Source of the DNA: an uncultured Mycoplasmatota bacterium
GTDB taxonomy: Bacteria > Bacillota_I > Bacilli_A > RF39 > UBA660
Assembly (NCBI GenBank): GCA_947365915.1
Contig: CANAXT010000009.1
Span: 1-39,942, forward strand
Length of the DNA: 39,942 bases
Reading direction: 5' to 3'
Position numbers and translations under genes: made by a program. Each line of letters begins with the position of its first letter. Positions within the stretch are counted from its first letter, which is position 1. Below, in pieces: positions 9,251 to 17,837 of this stretch. The notes under the pieces were generated by a model that had not been told where the DNA came from, searched no databases, and saw only the letters and a list, made by a program, of their open reading frames with translations.

Positions 9251-9544
9251 ATGGACAAGATAGAAACAATGGTTACAACATATAGTCACAATGTCACAAT
9301 CAATGAAAGAAAAAACATTGTGATTAGCGGAGTAAAAAAAATTGACAGCTTTGATAACGAAGAATTCTTAATGGAAACAACAATGGGATACATGGTCATT
9401 AAAGGAGCCGAATTAGAAATCATAAAACTAGACACCTACCAAGGGAATGTATCAATTAAAGGCAAAGTAAACAGTTTAACCTATATGGAAAGCGCAAACA
9501 AAAAAGAAAAAGAAGAAGGAATATTCGGGAAACTCTTCAAATGA
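9251..9544 (+). CDS. yabP: Sporulation protein YabP
   Basis: SHNVTINERKNIVISGVKKIDSFDNEEFLMETTMGYMVIKGAELEI; followed by yabQ-divIC. Confidence 0.9.
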   Translation: MDKIETMVTTYSHNVTINERKNIVISGVKKIDSFDNEEFLMETTMGYMVIKGAELEIIKLDTYQGNVSIKGKVNSLTYMESANKKEKEEGIFGKLFK

Positions 9545-9828
9545 TGAACTTAAAAACCCAAATCATGACCCTAATCGTTTCCTTTCTATATGGGATTTTC
9601 TTTTCCTTTTTCGTAAACATCAGCTATAAATTTTTATATCAAAATAAATTTTTTTTAAGAATTATTTTCACCCTGTTATTCGTTTTAACAAACGTAATGA
9701 TATACTTTTTAATCATCAAAAAAATCAACCAAGCGATACTACATCCTTATTCCATTGGCATGATTATTGTAGGATTTTGTTTAGAACATCAGATACACCG
9801 TTTAGTTGCAAAGCATATAAAAAAATGA
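9541..9828 (+). CDS. yabQ: Spore cortex biosynthesis protein YabQ
   Basis: Multi-TM protein between yabP and divIC; ATGATGA overlap with yabP. Confidence 0.75.
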   Translation: MMNLKTQIMTLIVSFLYGIFFSFFVNISYKFLYQNKFFLRIIFTLLFVLTNVMIYFLIIKKINQAILHPYSIGMIIVGFCLEHQIHRLVAKHIKK

Positions 9829-9858
9829 TATACTAAACAAAGATAAGAGGTGATTAGA

Positions 9859-10269
9859 TTGGCCGCAAAGAAAAAAATCCCAAAAGCATCAAAACATCGA
9901 TTGATGATTTTTGGAACCCTTTCCATTATCCTAATGGGATACTTTCTATTCACACTCATTAACTACACAATGAACATTAGCAAACTAAAAGAAGAACAAA
10001 AACAATTAAAGCAAGAATTAACAGAATTAAAAGACGATGCAGAAGACTTATCAACAGTCATTCAAAAACTAAAAGACCCAGACTACGTAGCACGATATGC
10101 CAGAGAAAATTACCTTTATTCAAAAAATGGAGAATACATTATCAAAATAGAAGAAAAACCAGAAAAAAAAGAAACCACTAAAAAAGCCAATAATAATTAT
10201 CAATATTACATTGGTGGAAGCGTCATATGTATGGTAGGAATATTTTTATACATTTTAAAAAGAAAATAA
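9859..10269 (+). CDS. divIC: Septum formation initiator DivIC/FtsB
   Basis: Single TM plus coiled coil, DPDYVARYARENYLYSKNGEYII motif; TTG start with GAGGTGATT RBS. Confidence 0.88.
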   Translation: MAAKKKIPKASKHRLMIFGTLSIILMGYFLFTLINYTMNISKLKEEQKQLKQELTELKDDAEDLSTVIQKLKDPDYVARYARENYLYSKNGEYIIKIEEKPEKKETTKKANNNYQYYIGGSVICMVGIFLYILKRK

Positions 10270-10289
10270 CATGAAACCATGTTATTTTT
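10263..10289. terminator. Bidirectional terminator
   Basis: AAAATAACATG-aaac-CATGTTATTTT. Confidence 0.75.
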
Positions 10290-10295
10290 AGAAAA

Positions 10296-10841
10296 CTATA
10301 ACTTAAAATCATTAGCAATATCATCTTCCATATTTTTCCCATCATAATAAGTTCTAGATTTGTACTTACACAATTTTCCAATCAAATTAGAAGGAAAAAC
10401 CTTAGTTAGACGATTATAATCCGTAATAATATTGTTATAATACTTTCGAAGCGCAACCATTTCAACCTCTGTTTCATTAAGACCGATTTCAATCTTTGTA
10501 AACTCCTCATTTTGACTTAAAGCCTCATACTTTTCAGCATAATCATGAAGCTCATTAATTGCATCATATAAAACCCGGTCTAACTCAAAATTAGAAAGCA
10601 TTTTAGAACGTAAATCAACAATAACTTCTAAAACTTCTTCCTTAACTTTCGTATTGGACTTGATAATTACAACAGACTTATTTAATAAATCAAATCGCTT
10701 TCTTAAAACCGAATCAATATTTGCTTCTGCCTCATTGATTCGAATTACAAACTCTTGATACTGATTGTAAATATTTACAAACCAAATAAAAACAAAACAA
10801 ACTATAATACATAGTAATAAAACAATCATCGCTACATTCAT
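10296..10841 (-). CDS. LemA family protein
   Basis: N-terminal TM, YNQYQEFVIRINEAEANIDSVLRKRFDLL..., EVEMVALRKYYNNIITDYNRLTKVFPSNLIG. Confidence 0.9.
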   Translation of the reverse strand: MNVAMIVLLLCIIVCFVFIWFVNIYNQYQEFVIRINEAEANIDSVLRKRFDLLNKSVVIIKSNTKVKEEVLEVIVDLRSKMLSNFELDRVLYDAINELHDYAEKYEALSQNEEFTKIEIGLNETEVEMVALRKYYNNIITDYNRLTKVFPSNLIGKLCKYKSRTYYDGKNMEDDIANDFKL

Positions 10842-10882
10842 ACTATCACCTGATAGCATTATAACAAATTATCACTTTAAGT

Positions 10883-11248
10883 TCAATTGTTTGGAACAAA
10901 TTCTGGACTATAATTAATCGCTTCATCAAAAGAAATAAAATCAACATAAATCATAAGTAATAACTGCCATTTTCCAGTAGAAGGTTCACTTAAAATAATA
11001 TGATCTCTTCCAGATTGCTCAATAATTCCCACAAACTCACGATCACGAAACTCATTAGAATCTGGAAAAGTCATATGAACACGAACCTTTTTCCCCTTAT
11101 TTAAACGTAGTATATTTTCAATGTAAGATTGCTCTAAAGGCAAATTGCTCTCATAATTAGAAGCTGTTTGCTGATTTGGAGTAGGTATATTACCAGAATA
11201 TAGTGGAGTACCAGGAAAACCATTGTTTCCAAAATAACTATTATTCAT
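10883..11248 (-). CDS. gerQ: Spore coat protein GerQ
   Basis: LPLEQSYIENILRLNKGKKVRVHMTFPDS...GIIEQSGRDHIILSEPSTGKWQLLLMIYVDFISFDEAINY. Confidence 0.9.
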   Translation of the reverse strand: MNNSYFGNNGFPGTPLYSGNIPTPNQQTASNYESNLPLEQSYIENILRLNKGKKVRVHMTFPDSNEFRDREFVGIIEQSGRDHIILSEPSTGKWQLLLMIYVDFISFDEAINYSPEFVPNN

Positions 11249-11268
11249 AAAATCATCCTTTCTACCAA

Positions 11269-11294
11269 AATGTATTCAAAAGAAGTCAAAATAT
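11269..11294 (-). promoter_or_regulatory. Candidate sporulation (sigma-E-like) promoter of gerQ
   Basis: Minus strand ATATT - 13 bp - AATACATT. Confidence 0.35.
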
Positions 11295-11332
11295 GTGTTA
11301 TAATAAAAAAAGAATCGTAAAAGAGGTGAATC

Positions 11333-11917
11333 ATGAAAGTAACTGTAGGAATCTCAAATCGTCATGTGCATTTAACAAAAGAACACTTAGAAATCCTATT
11401 TGGAAAAAATTATCAGTTACAAATATTACATCCAGTCAATCAACCAGGTCAATATGCAAGTACAGCTCAAGTGACAATAGAAACAAAAAAATCAAAAATA
11501 GAAAACGTACGCGTTTTAGGACCCATCCGTCCTTATACTCAAGTAGAAATATCAAGGACAGACTCCTATAAATTAGGACTCACACCACCAGTAAGAGACT
11601 CAGGAGATGTAACAGGAAGTGCCCCAATAACGATTATTGGACCATGTGGAAAAATAGAATTAGAAGAAGGTTGCATTTTAGCCAACCGTCATATTCATAT
11701 GACACCAGAACAACAAAAAGATTTTAAATTTACAGGGATTTCAAAAGTAAATGTCAAAATAAAAGGAGAAAAAGGAGGCACCATAAATAACGTTTATATC
11801 AAAGTAGACCGAGAATCCTACTATGAAATGCATCTTGATACAGATGATGCCAATGCTTTTTTACTACAAAATGGAGACGAAGTAGAAATAGAAAAGGAGG
11901 AAAACGATGGCAAATGA
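11333..11917 (+). CDS. Phosphate propanoyltransferase PduL-type
   Basis: [23 protein letters not shown]..., [31 protein letters not shown]. Confidence 0.93.
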   Translation: MKVTVGISNRHVHLTKEHLEILFGKNYQLQILHPVNQPGQYASTAQVTIETKKSKIENVRVLGPIRPYTQVEISRTDSYKLGLTPPVRDSGDVTGSAPITIIGPCGKIELEEGCILANRHIHMTPEQQKDFKFTGISKVNVKIKGEKGGTINNVYIKVDRESYYEMHLDTDDANAFLLQNGDEVEIEKEENDGK

Positions 11918-12128
11918 ATTTAAAATATGTGACAAATGCAAAGCAACCAATATCGATACATTAATACCAAAATTAAAAGAAATCGATCCAGAAGCATCAA
12001 TTGATGTTGGATGCCAAAACTTTTGTGGAATAGGAAGAACCAAAAGCTTCGCAATTGTCAATCATGTTCCTGTCATTGCAGAAACAGAAGACGAATTAAT
12101 AGAAGAAATCAGAAAGAAGTTATCATAA
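11907..12128 (+). CDS. DUF1450 (YuzB-like) protein
   Basis: [11 protein letters not shown]..., [24 protein letters not shown] Cys-rich motif. Confidence 0.8.
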   Translation: MANEFKICDKCKATNIDTLIPKLKEIDPEASIDVGCQNFCGIGRTKSFAIVNHVPVIAETEDELIEEIRKKLS

Positions 12129-12577
12129 TGGCAGTAAAACTATTTTATCCTTTAGGAAAATGTGAAGAACAAATCATTGCAACAAACAAAGAAAGTAGAC
12201 TTTTTGTATACCTTCTTTTAAACGACATCAAACTTTTTTTAAAAGAAAGACTTCTATCAAGTTCAAAAGAACTCATTACCGATGAAAACTATTTTCATCA
12301 CATAAAAACAATTCCAGATGGAAGTGGAATTGTCAAAAGAATTGGTTATAGACTAGAAAAAAATGGAGAAGACACCACAATTGATGTCTGTGAATACCGT
12401 TTAATCGCAGGACATGTCCTTAGCAAACTAATGGGAAGGCTCATATATGGAATAGATGGAAGTATTAGAATTTCAGCAATCCGTTACTACTCTATGATTT
12501 CAGAAGGAACGTCAACATTAAGACTTCCGAAACTAGAAGAAGTAAAACAAGAAATTTACTTTACACATAAACTGTAA
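12128..12577 (+). CDS. Conserved hypothetical protein, coupled to DUF1450 gene
   Basis: ATG overlaps the stop of the preceding gene (TAATG); continuous ORF. Confidence 0.55.
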   Translation: MAVKLFYPLGKCEEQIIATNKESRLFVYLLLNDIKLFLKERLLSSSKELITDENYFHHIKTIPDGSGIVKRIGYRLEKNGEDTTIDVCEYRLIAGHVLSKLMGRLIYGIDGSIRISAIRYYSMISEGTSTLRLPKLEEVKQEIYFTHKL

Positions 12578-12587
12578 CCAGTTTTTT

Positions 12588-14534
12588 TTATTCCATTTTT
12601 ATCGTTGGAATCGCAGCATCCAAAGTACCCTCTTCATAACTAGGCTCTGTTCCTTTAATATAATATAACATTTTTTTCTTACTTGTTTCACTAGTTGCCA
12701 AAGCACCACTAATTGGATCAATAAAAGCACCTACAACATTTTTAGGAATTTCATACCAAACATCATCCTCATTTTCTAGATATTGTTCCATTGTATCCAC
12801 CCAAATATTTTTACTGACAGCCCCATCATTCACATCAGTAACTCGGTTATCATCATATCCATTCCAAACCCCCATTAATACTTTTTTATTATATCCAAAA
12901 ATCCAGTGATCTGTATCTGTGGTTCCTGTTTTAACCGCATACTTCTTACTAATTTTAGGCGCAATACTAATACAAGTAGGATAATTATAATCAATGAACT
13001 CTTTCGCATAAGCATTCGTAAGCATTTCATTTAAAACATAAACAATGCTTTTATTAAGAACATTTTCCTTTTCTTCCTTTTTCTCATATAAAACATTTCC
13101 ATTTGCATCTTCAACTTTACGAATCAAATAAGGATTAATTTTATATCCTTCATTGGCAAATGTCATATACCCCTCCATCATTTCCATCATCCCAATTTCT
13201 TCACTCCCAAGAGCCAGTGATGGAATTGCACCCAAATTAGAACGAATACCAACCCGTTTTGCCGTTTCAACTAAAGCATCTTCCCCCAAAAATAGATGCG
13301 TCTTTACCGCATATATATTATCAGAATAAGATAGAGCAGCAGCCATGCTGATCGGTTTATTTGGATAATTTTCCCCATAATTCTTTGGACTATACGTATT
13401 ATTTTCAGCAAATGTAAACGTCGTTTTCTCACTTGTAAACGTCGTAGATGGAGTAAACCCATTTTCTAAAGCAGAATAATATAAAAATGGTTTCATCGTA
13501 GAACCAACTTGTCTTTTTGAACTCGTTACCCGATTAAACTGACTTTTCGAATAATCTGTTCCACCAGCAAGAGCAATCACCTTGCCACTATTTGGCTCAA
13601 TCATCACAGTTGCAACCTGTAACTCAGTTTCTGCCATATACTTGTTGATATTATCTTCCATAATTGTTTGTGCATTTAAATCCAAATTTGTATAAATACG
13701 AAGACCTCCTGTCTTTAAAAACGAAGAAGGAATCGTCTTGATTTTTTTTAATTCATCAATCACCGCATCCTGATAATAAGTAAGAGTAGATAGATTATGT
13801 TGTGACTTTAAACCATTATAAGTAAGTTCCGTTTGATAAGCATCATTCATCTCTGACTCCGTAATATATTTATTTTGAACCATAGACGACAAAATTAACT
13901 TTTGTCTTTTTTTCGCAGCCTTTTCATTAACCAATGGAGAATACACGGAAGGCCATTTAGGAATACCAGCCAAAATAGAAGCCTCAGCCAAGGTGAGATC
14001 CTTCGCACTCTTATCAAAATAATATTTTGAAGCATTTTCAATCCCAAAAATTCCTCCATAATTGATCGTATTCAAATACCCCTCTAGAATTTGTTCCTTA
14101 CTATAATGAGACTCCAAACGAATCGTAAGCCAAGCCTCTTCAATCTTTCGATTCCAAGTTTTACCAAAATCTAAAAACAAATTTTTCGCATATTGCTGTG
14201 AAATCGTCGAAGCCCCTTGAAGTGTTTTTTTATTTTTCATGTTGATATACATTGCCTTCGCAATTCTTAAAAAATCAAACCCCTGATGCTTATAAAAATT
14301 TTTATCTTCAATTGATATGGTTGCATTCACCAAATAAGGAGAAATCTGATCCAAACTAATCCATTCTTTACTATTTCCATTTGAAACCAAATTATTTTCA
14401 GAATCATATAAATAATAAGAATTTGCAGAATCAATAGCCAACTTTGGAGTAAACTTTGCATAAGCATAAATACTGACATAACCTAAAAATAATAAAAGAA
14501 TACAAACAAGAGAGAATTTAATGAACTTTTTCAC
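12588..14534 (-). CDS. Class A penicillin-binding protein (transglycosylase/transpeptidase)
   Basis: IEDKNFYKHQGFD, QGASTISQQYAKNLFL, KRQVGSTMKPFLYYSAL, KTGTTDTDHWIFGYN. Confidence 0.95.
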   Translation of the reverse strand: MKKFIKFSLVCILLLFLGYVSIYAYAKFTPKLAIDSANSYYLYDSENNLVSNGNSKEWISLDQISPYLVNATISIEDKNFYKHQGFDFLRIAKAMYINMKNKKTLQGASTISQQYAKNLFLDFGKTWNRKIEEAWLTIRLESHYSKEQILEGYLNTINYGGIFGIENASKYYFDKSAKDLTLAEASILAGIPKWPSVYSPLVNEKAAKKRQKLILSSMVQNKYITESEMNDAYQTELTYNGLKSQHNLSTLTYYQDAVIDELKKIKTIPSSFLKTGGLRIYTNLDLNAQTIMEDNINKYMAETELQVATVMIEPNSGKVIALAGGTDYSKSQFNRVTSSKRQVGSTMKPFLYYSALENGFTPSTTFTSEKTTFTFAENNTYSPKNYGENYPNKPISMAAALSYSDNIYAVKTHLFLGEDALVETAKRVGIRSNLGAIPSLALGSEEIGMMEMMEGYMTFANEGYKINPYLIRKVEDANGNVLYEKKEEKENVLNKSIVYVLNEMLTNAYAKEFIDYNYPTCISIAPKISKKYAVKTGTTDTDHWIFGYNKKVLMGVWNGYDDNRVTDVNDGAVSKNIWVDTMEQYLENEDDVWYEIPKNVVGAFIDPISGALATSETSKKKMLYYIKGTEPSYEEGTLDAAIPTIKME

Positions 14535-14698
14535 AGTATCACTCCAATCTGTTTTTAGTATTCAACAAATTAAAAAAAATATAACCAATACTTCTATTTT
14601 TTCCCGATTTACGAAAACAAAAAATTTTTAAACATTTTTAATGCTTTTTTCTAGAATGTATGTTATAATTACATTCAGTTAAAAAAGGACAGATTTTT

Positions 14699-15073
14699 AT
14701 GACAAAAATAAAAGTTCATATCATTTTAGAAAACAAGGAAAATGGTGAAATTTTAGACGAAACTTATGATGGATTTTGTACAAAAGAAAAACTAGTATAC
14801 AAAGAACCCTCAAAACGTGTCACCATTTATAGAGAAAATAATACAATAAAAATGATTCGAAGAGAACAAGAACAAACAACCTTTTTAACATTTCAAAAAG
14901 GAATGACAGAAGGGAAATATGAAATGAAATCATTCGAACCAATTTCTTTTACAATTAAAACATTTCTATTAGAAGAGAAAGAAAACAGTATTCATATTTG
15001 TTATCAAACCGAATTATTAAAAGAAGCAATGGGAAACTTTGATTTTAAGTTACAATATGAGGTGATAAAATGA
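14699..15073 (+). CDS. DUF1934 / YwiB-like protein
   Basis: Beta-barrel-like small protein overlapping argS start; same neighbourhood as B. subtilis ywiB-argS. Confidence 0.75.
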   Translation: MTKIKVHIILENKENGEILDETYDGFCTKEKLVYKEPSKRVTIYRENNTIKMIRREQEQTTFLTFQKGMTEGKYEMKSFEPISFTIKTFLLEEKENSIHICYQTELLKEAMGNFDFKLQYEVIK

Positions 15074-16677
15074 GAGAAACATTACAAAAAATGATTCATG
15101 AAGCATTAAAAAAACAAAATGTTTTAAAAAATCCAGATGAAATTATCATCGAAATTCCAAAAAATAACTTAAATGGAGACTATTCTAGTAATATTGCCAT
15201 GCAACTATCAAAAGAATTACATAAAAATCCAAGAGAAATCGCTATGATATTACAAGAACAAATAGAAGGTGAACAAATAGAAAAAATAGAAATAGCAGGA
15301 CCAGGATTCTTAAACTTTTTTATGAAAAAAGATTATTTATTAGATAATATTAATACTATTATAGAACAAAAAGAAAATTATGGGAAAAGTGATATTGGAA
15401 AAGGTCAAAACTGGAACATCGAATTTGTGAGTGCCAATCCAACTGGAATATTACACTTAGGGCATGCAAGAGGAGCTAGCTATGGCGATTCCTTATCAAG
15501 ACTTCTCAAATTCGCAGGATATTCAGTAACCAAAGAATACTATATCAATGATGCTGGCAATCAAATTCATAACTTAGAATTATCCATTATTGGCAGATAT
15601 GAAGAATTATGTGGAAGAGATTCTACCTTGCCAGAAAATGGATACCATGGGAAAGAAATTATTGATATTGCTTTAGAATTAAAAAATGAATATGGAGAAA
15701 ACGGTTTGGATTTAGAAAAAGTAAAACAAAAAGGACTAGATTACTTATTAGGAAAAATAAAAACCGATTTAGAAAACTTTCGAGTTTCATTTGATATTTG
15801 GAGCAGTGAAAAAAACATCTATAAAAAAGGATTAGTAGAAGAAGTAAAAAATATTTTAATAAAAAAAGGGTATACTTATGAAGAAGATGGGGCATTATGG
15901 ATTAAGACGACTCTATTTGGAGATACCAAAGATCGTGTCATTGTAAAAGCAGATGGAAGTAATACTTATTTACTACCAGATATTGCTTATCACAAAGACA
16001 AATTTGCTCGTGGATACGATAAACTAATTAATGTATTTGGAGCAGATCATCATGGTTATATATCAAGATTAAAAGGAGCACTTTCCATGCTAGGAGAAAA
16101 TCCAGACAAACTAGATGTAGAAATACTCCAAATGGTTCGCTTAGTAAAAGGCAAAGAAGAAATCAAAATGAGTAAACGAACAGGAAATGCAGTTTCCATT
16201 AATGAACTAGTAGAAGAAGTAGGATTAAATGCGACAAGATACTTTTTCACAGCCCGTTCCATTGATACCCAGATGGATTTCGATCTTGAATTAGCGACCA
16301 AACAAAGCAATGACAACCCAGTTTATTACATTGAATATGCATATGCTAGAATATGTTCTATTTTAAACGAATACCATGAAAAAGAGCCAGTCATAAAATA
16401 TGAAACCATTACTTCTTCTTATGCAATAGGGTTATTACAAAAAATGTATGAATTTCGTAATATAATAGAAGTAGCAGCTAAGAAAAAAGCACCACATATG
16501 ATTACCAATTATGTTTATGAGTTAGCAACATTATTTCATACTTTTTATGCACATGAAAAAGTATTGACTGATGATGTGAAATATACAAATGAGCGAATTC
16601 ACTTAATTGAAGCAACTGCAATTGTAATTAAAAATGCACTTGCTTTGATTGGTGTAGAAGCTAGAGAAAAAATGTAG
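15070..16677 (+). CDS. argS: Arginyl-tRNA synthetase
   Basis: EFVSANPTGILHLGHARGASYGDSLSRLLKFAGYSVTKEYYINDAGNQI, KMSKRTGNAVSINEL. Confidence 0.97.
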   Translation: MRETLQKMIHEALKKQNVLKNPDEIIIEIPKNNLNGDYSSNIAMQLSKELHKNPREIAMILQEQIEGEQIEKIEIAGPGFLNFFMKKDYLLDNINTIIEQKENYGKSDIGKGQNWNIEFVSANPTGILHLGHARGASYGDSLSRLLKFAGYSVTKEYYINDAGNQIHNLELSIIGRYEELCGRDSTLPENGYHGKEIIDIALELKNEYGENGLDLEKVKQKGLDYLLGKIKTDLENFRVSFDIWSSEKNIYKKGLVEEVKNILIKKGYTYEEDGALWIKTTLFGDTKDRVIVKADGSNTYLLPDIAYHKDKFARGYDKLINVFGADHHGYISRLKGALSMLGENPDKLDVEILQMVRLVKGKEEIKMSKRTGNAVSINELVEEVGLNATRYFFTARSIDTQMDFDLELATKQSNDNPVYYIEYAYARICSILNEYHEKEPVIKYETITSSYAIGLLQKMYEFRNIIEVAAKKKAPHMITNYVYELATLFHTFYAHEKVLTDDVKYTNERIHLIEATAIVIKNALALIGVEAREKM

Positions 16678-16688
16678 GAGGAATAACT

Positions 16689-17129
16689 ATGAAATTAAGA
16701 GATATGCAGAAAGCAGAATTAGAAATACTTTCTTATACTGACTTGACTTATATGTTATTAAAAGAAAATAAAAAATCAATGAATACTCCAAGTATTTTTA
16801 AAGAAATTTGTAGTTTACTTGGTTATACAGATGAAGAATATGCTAGTAAAATTGGTGATTATTACACATCACTTACCATTGACAAACGATTTGTATTATT
16901 AGAAAATGGAGAATGGGATATTAGAGATCATCATTCTATTGAATTAGTATTAGATGAGGAAGATGAAGAAGAATCAGTCGAAGAAGAAACAGAAGAAGAG
17001 GAAGTTGAAGAGGAAGAAGAAACAGAAGATATTGATACAATTATAGAAGATGATGATTTAGATGATGGTGATGACGACTTAGAAGAACTATCTTTAGTAG
17101 ATGAAGAAGAAACAGAAGAAGAAAATTAA
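16689..17129 (+). CDS. rpoE: RNA polymerase delta subunit
   Basis: SYTDLTYMLLKENKKSMNTPSIFKEICSLLGY...KRFVLLENGEWDIRDHH plus highly acidic C-terminal tail. Confidence 0.93.
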   Translation: MKLRDMQKAELEILSYTDLTYMLLKENKKSMNTPSIFKEICSLLGYTDEEYASKIGDYYTSLTIDKRFVLLENGEWDIRDHHSIELVLDEEDEEESVEEETEEEEVEEEEETEDIDTIIEDDDLDDGDDDLEELSLVDEEETEEEN

Positions 17130-17152
17130 AAGATGAAAAATCATCTTTTTTT
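17128..17152 (+). terminator. Rho-independent terminator of rpoE
   Basis: AAAAGATGA-aaaa-TCATCTTTT TTT. Confidence 0.8.
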
Positions 17153-17233
17153 AAACGAAAAAATATACAAAAATTCAATATTTGTAAGAAAAAATAAACA
17201 AAAAAACAAGTTTTGAAAATTGATCAAAAATCA

Positions 17234-17262
17234 TTTACTTGAGTTTAGAAAGAAAGTATAAT
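17234..17262 (+). promoter_or_regulatory. Promoter of toxin-like cassette copy 1
   Basis: TTTACT-17 bp-TATAAT, conserved in all three copies. Confidence 0.75.
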
Positions 17263-17284
17263 AAGAACCTGGAAGTATTAATAA

Positions 17285-17329
17285 ATGAGTGACTTACCTC
17301 CGAAAAGGAGGGACCAACATGAAGAATAA
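17285..17329 (+). CDS. Overlapping upstream ORF, 14 aa: MSDLPPKRRDQHEE
   Basis: SD-like TGGAAG upstream; frame kept in all three copies; overlaps the toxin start codon in a different frame. Confidence 0.55.
   Translation: MSDLPPKRRDQHEE
17297..17311 (+). promoter_or_regulatory. SD-sequestering hairpin of peptide gene
   Basis: CCTCC-gaaaa-GGAGG pairs the toxin SD; copy 2 CCTTC/GGAGG keeps pairing through a T.G wobble; copy 3 identical. Confidence 0.65.
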
Positions 17330-17399
17330 AAGTCTAATTCAAATGCAGTTTGTAATTATATTTTTATTACTAGCTTTATTATTTATAGTATTACTGTAA
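17319..17399 (+). CDS. 26-aa hydrophobic peptide MKNKSLIQMQFVIIFLLLALLFIVLL, putative type I toxin
   Basis: AGGAGG 7 nt upstream of ATG; single TM segment; conserved in copy 2. Confidence 0.7.
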   Translation: MKNKSLIQMQFVIIFLLLALLFIVLL

Positions 17400-17435
17400 A
17401 ATAATAAAGCGATGGGGGTGGATGGAAAAGACATC

Positions 17436-17535
17436 TAAAAAGCACTCATTCTTGGAATGTAGTGCTTATCAAATTAAAACTGAGGTAAGTACTCAAAACC
17501 CAAATTAAGTACTTCCTTTTTTATGGAATAAATCC
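17436..17535 (-). ncRNA. Putative antisense RNA (antitoxin) overlapping toxin mRNA 3'UTR
   Basis: Minus-strand TTACTT-17 bp-TGt-TACAAT (extended -10, 17547..17542); terminator AAGCACT-a-CATTC-caa-GAATG-AGTGCTTTTT at 17467..17436. Confidence 0.55.
17482..17523 (+). terminator. Terminator of toxin mRNA copy 1
   Basis: GG(T)AAGTACT ... AGTACTTCC followed by TTTTTT. Confidence 0.65.
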
Positions 17536-17671
17536 ACTTACATTGTAACACATTTCAGTTTAAAAAGTAAATAAAAAGATAATTTTAATTCACAAATATG
17601 ATTTCTAAAAATTCAATATTTGTAAGAAAAAATAGGCAAAAAAACAAGTTTTGAAAACTAACCCAAAATGG

Positions 17672-17700
17672 TTTACTTAGGCTTAGAAAGTAAGTATAAT
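17672..17700 (+). promoter_or_regulatory. Promoter of cassette copy 2
   Basis: TTTACT-17 bp-TATAAT. Confidence 0.75.
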
Positions 17701-17722
17701 AGGAATCTGGAAGTATTAATAA

Positions 17723-17767
17723 ATGAGTGACTTACCTTCAAAAAGGAGGGACCAACATGAAAAATAA
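17723..17767 (+). CDS. Overlapping upstream ORF copy 2: MSDLPSKRRDQHEK
   Basis: Same frame and length as in copies 1 and 3. Confidence 0.5.
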   Translation: MSDLPSKRRDQHEK

Positions 17768-17837
17768 AAGTCTAATTCAAATGCAGTTTGTAATTATATT
17801 TTTATTGTTTGCTTTACTATTTATAGTATTACTATAA
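17757..17837 (+). CDS. 26-aa hydrophobic peptide MKNKSLIQMQFVIIFLLFALLFIVLL, putative type I toxin
   Basis: Differs from copy 1 by one residue; AGGAGG SD. Confidence 0.7.
   Translation: MKNKSLIQMQFVIIFLLFALLFIVLL

Larger units (their letters stand above)
17169..17400 (+). repeat. Repeat family copy 1 (toxin-like cassette)
   Basis: Near-identical to 17607-17840 and, in its 5' part, to 39685-39893, from AAAAATTCAATATT through promoter, uORF and peptide gene. Confidence 0.9.

Noticed and set aside
16955-17125. Repetitive GAAGAAGA-rich tract resembling a tandem repeat array
   Set aside because: It encodes the acidic Glu/Asp tail of RNA polymerase delta subunit; irregular codon repeats, not an array
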